A DNA stretch of 7,186 bases from Lachnospiraceae bacterium UBA3386 (GTDB lineage Bacteria; Bacillota; Clostridia; Lachnospirales; Lachnospiraceae), in NCBI GenBank assembly GCA_002358875.1, contig DEPS01000005.1:1-7186 (forward strand), in the 5' to 3' direction. The translations under genes were made by a program, and so were the position numbers. The stretch's first letter is position 1, and the number at the start of each line of letters is the position of its first letter. Shown here piece by piece: positions 5,306 to 7,186 of this stretch. Under the pieces are notes generated by a model, which had not been told where the DNA came from, searched no databases, and was given only the letters and a program-made list of their open reading frames with translations.

Positions 5306-5685
5306 GCACACAGCGGACCGGGGAACTGGTTCGGACGATAGACCAGCAGGGGCTTGGCGAGATGCTAAAACCCCTGATCAAGGAGATACACCTCTTTGAT
5401 ACTTTTGTGGCCGGAACAACTCACCTGAAAGACAAGTCCATCCTCGAGCAGATCAAAACCGGTGATAAGCTCAGCCTCCAAAGAGAGGAAAACAAGTTTG
5501 ACGACAATGCCATTCTTATATTGACAGAGGACAAAAAGAAACTTGGTTATGTGCCGGAGAAGGACAACGTAGTTTTCGCCCGCCTGATGGACGCAGGGAA
5601 GCTGCTGATGGCAAAAATCCACAAGATAGATAAGCGGGGATCTTTTTACCAGATCGGTATTGGGATCTACCTGGTGGATTTCTGA
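5290..5685 (+). CDS. Small stand-alone HIRAN-domain protein
   Basis: The 131-residue protein is almost entirely one HIRAN domain (about 34-131) after a 33-residue helical lead. The family pattern is clear: FDTFVAGTTHL (36-46), a GDKLSLQREENKFDDNAI block (58-75), KKLGYVPEKDN (83-93) and LMDAGKLLMAKI (99-110). In eukaryotic HLTF/Rad5 proteins HIRAN binds the 3' end of single-stranded DNA; bacterial stand-alone copies have no settled role. No helicase, nuclease or zinc finger is attached here. GGAGGG lies 11 bases before the ATG, and the start lies inside the end of the J-domain gene, overlapping it by 16 bases, so translation is probably coupled. It is the last gene of the probable operon. Confidence 0.87.
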   Translation: MANELSTQRTGELVRTIDQQGLGEMLKPLIKEIHLFDTFVAGTTHLKDKSILEQIKTGDKLSLQREENKFDDNAILILTEDKKKLGYVPEKDNVVFARLMDAGKLLMAKIHKIDKRGSFYQIGIGIYLVDF

Positions 5686-5704
5686 GAGGAGAATTTTCTC
5701 GCAG
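5682..5704 (+). terminator. Weak hairpin at the end of the HIRAN gene
   Basis: CTGAGAGGA can pair with TTTCTCGCAG-side bases in an imperfect stem with one mismatch and one wobble around a short loop. The following sequence is T-rich (5705-5730) but lacks an immediate uninterrupted T-run. It may be the operon terminator. Confidence 0.35.
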
Positions 5705-5757
5705 ATTTCATGTATTTTGCTTTCGTTTTTCCTGCCCATAGTATACTGGAAAAGTAT

Positions 5758-5813
5758 GTGCTCATCAGCGTACGACGCCGTGCTCATCAACGGACGCCGC
5801 CGTGCTTGTTGAC
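5758..5813. repeat. 22-base tandem repeat, two and a half copies
   Basis: GTGCTCATCAGCGTACGACG-CC (5758-5779) is followed by a copy with 3 changes (5780-5801) and a diverged 12-base partial copy (5802-5813). The last copy runs into the -35 hexamer of the promoter of the next gene. This could be an array of protein-binding sites or simple slippage. Confidence 0.7.
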
Positions 5814-5837
5814 AAAAATGCCCCCATGACCCACAAT
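5809..5837 (+). promoter_or_regulatory. Candidate promoter of the AAA-ATPase-like gene
   Basis: TTGACA (5809-5814) is a perfect -35, and CACAAT (5832-5837) follows after 17 bases as a moderate -10. The gene starts about 50 bases further on. A weaker alternative is TATACT (5742-5747), upstream of the 22-base repeats. Confidence 0.55.
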
Positions 5838-5894
5838 AAACATAAGAAAGATGCAATACAACTGTGTGCCAGAAGCCTGCGGGGAGGCAATCCA

Positions 5895-7186
5895 ATGGAG
5901 AAAATGGTTGTAGTCGGGAATGATATTTTTGATGACTTCATCAGGGATGATGGCTACTATGTGGACAAGACAGAGCTGATTTATGAGCTTGTAGCCGGGA
6001 GCAGAAATAAAGTCACCCTGTTTACCCGTCCCCGGCGCTTCGGGAAAACGCTGACCATGAGCATGATGGAGAGCTTTTTTGATATCCGGCGGGACAGCAG
6101 GGATCTGTTTGAGGGACGGAAGATACTGATGGACCACCCGGATTTCTGCAGGGAATGGATGAACCAGTATCCTGTTCTGTTCCTTACGTTTAAAGACGTG
6201 GAAGGGCGCAGCTTTGATGTGGCTTATGACAAGTTGAAGACTGTTATCGCCGACATGTGCAAAAAGCATGCATACCTGGAAAACAGTGACAAAGCTGATC
6301 AGGATGACGTGGAAAAGTTCAGACGATTAAAAGCTGAAAAGGGAGAAGAAAGCGATATTCAGAACTCTCTTAAAACCCTTATGCGCATGATGAACGCCGT
6401 CTATGGGAAGCCTGTCATCCTCCTGATCGATGAATATGACGTGCCGCTCTCTAAGGCGGCGGAAAGCAAAAACAAAGACTACTACGCGAAAATGCTCGAT
6501 GTCATTCGGGGCATTATGAGCATTTCGCTGAAAACGAACGAATACCTGAAGTTCTCGGTCGTGACCGGGTGCCTTAGGATCTCCAAGGAAAGCATTTTTA
6601 CAGGCGTCAACAATTTCGCCTGCTACTCCGTCACAAGCAGGAAGTTCAGCCAGTATTTCGGATTTACTCAGGAGGAAGTCATTCAGATGCTGGATGCCTT
6701 TGGCATGTCCGGCAAGATGGATCTGATCAGGGAGTGGTACGATGGATATATCTTCGGGAACACGGAGGTCTTCTGCCCCTGGGATGTCGTCAGCTACCTG
6801 TCCGCCGTCCTCTATGATGAGGACGAAGAACCGCAGAACTTCTGGGCGAACACGAGCTCGAACGCCATCCTGGACGACTTCGTGAACCACAGCAGGTTTG
6901 ACGCGTCTGAGAAATTTGAAACCCTCCTGAACGGGGGCACGATCACCGAGGATGTCTGCGAGGAGCTGACCTACGACCGGATCGCTGAGTCGGAGAAAAA
7001 CCTTTGGAGCGTCATGCTCATGACAGGCTATGTTTCAAAGGCAGATAAGTCCGTATCAAGAGGAAGGGTAAAGCTCCGCATACCGAATGCCGAAATCGCA
7101 GGAATTTTCCGGGACGCGGTGGTCGCAAGGTTTGAAAAGACCCTGGATGCCGGAAATGTGGACGCCTTCGTGACGGCAATGTGGAA
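5895..7186 (+). CDS. AAA-ATPase-like protein (PF09820 type), 3' end outside the window
   Basis: An open frame of 430 codons runs to the edge without a stop. The N-terminus has the family opening DDGYYVDKTELIYEL (18-32). It continues into a variant P-loop, TRPRRFGKTLTM (44-55), and a Walker B strand, VILLIDEYDVPL (174-185). Further family motifs are TGCLRISKESIFTGVNNF (224-241), REWYDGYIFG (279-288), CPWDVVSYL (294-302) and FWANTSSN (316-323). Proteins of this family usually reach about 520-600 residues and end in a PD-(D/E)XK nuclease-like domain (PF08011 type), which would lie beyond the edge. GGGGAGG sits 7 bases before the ATG. These genes often occur in many copies in gut Clostridia and Bacteroidetes; their role is unknown. 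It has its own promoter and is probably not part of the HIRAN operon. Confidence 0.9.
   Translation, partial: MEKMVVVGNDIFDDFIRDDGYYVDKTELIYELVAGSRNKVTLFTRPRRFGKTLTMSMMESFFDIRRDSRDLFEGRKILMDHPDFCREWMNQYPVLFLTFKDVEGRSFDVAYDKLKTVIADMCKKHAYLENSDKADQDDVEKFRRLKAEKGEESDIQNSLKTLMRMMNAVYGKPVILLIDEYDVPLSKAAESKNKDYYAKMLDVIRGIMSISLKTNEYLKFSVVTGCLRISKESIFTGVNNFACYSVTSRKFSQYFGFTQEEVIQMLDAFGMSGKMDLIREWYDGYIFGNTEVFCPWDVVSYLSAVLYDEDEEPQNFWANTSSNAILDDFVNHSRFDASEKFETLLNGGTITEDVCEELTYDRIAESEKNLWSVMLMTGYVSKADKSVSRGRVKLRIPNAEIAGIFRDAVVARFEKTLDAGNVDAFVTAMW

Noticed and set aside
6327..6890. 187-codon open frame on the - strand
   Set aside because: It is fully antisense to the AAA-ATPase-like gene, whose motifs are clear in the + frame.

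Overview
The window looks like a piece of a Bacillota chromosome, most likely a clostridial gut or rumen anaerobe of the Lachnospiraceae type. This is inferred from purine-rich Shine-Dalgarno sites before nearly every gene, moderate GC content, and the gene families present: a TM1586-like nitroreductase, a Sel1-repeat protein, a J-domain/HIRAN pair and a PF09820-type ATPase. No rRNA, tRNA, CRISPR array or complete insertion sequence is visible.

Left part (1-1722). A nitroreductase-family gene and, 4 bases further on, the first 61 codons of a zinc-type/quinone-reductase-like dehydrogenase (MDR) run leftwards. The MDR frame stops early and looks like a broken gene. A TetR-family regulator is transcribed away from them. 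The 130-base gap between holds a three-half-site inverted repeat. It carries the -35 hexamer of the regulator promoter and abuts or overlaps the candidate nitroreductase promoters, so this is probably a self-regulated redox or xenobiotic-response unit.

Middle left (1723-3463). About 450 bases hold no intact gene, only a startless open frame that may be a remnant. An extended -10 promoter with a 14-base perfect palindrome then leads into a 179-residue glycine-zipper protein of the DUF1269 type. Directly behind it lies the 3' part of an acetolactate decarboxylase gene without its 5' half, followed by a hairpin-plus-T-run terminator. The stretch up to 3463 has an inverted repeat but no gene. Several breaks in a short span suggest a rearranged region.

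Middle right (3464-5685). Three co-directional genes form a probable operon: a Sel1/TPR-like repeat protein, a coiled-coil protein with a J-domain-like HPD segment in its middle, and a small stand-alone HIRAN protein overlapping the J-domain gene by 16 bases. Between the first and second genes lie three tandem copies of a 55-base unit. This chaperone-like plus DNA-end-binding-like set is the best candidate here for a little-described system. Its function is not shown by the sequence.

Right part (5686-7186). A 209-base gap with 22-base tandem repeats and a promoter leads into a PF09820-type AAA-ATPase-like gene, which runs off the window. Its family usually ends in a PD-(D/E)XK nuclease-like domain, which would lie beyond the edge.
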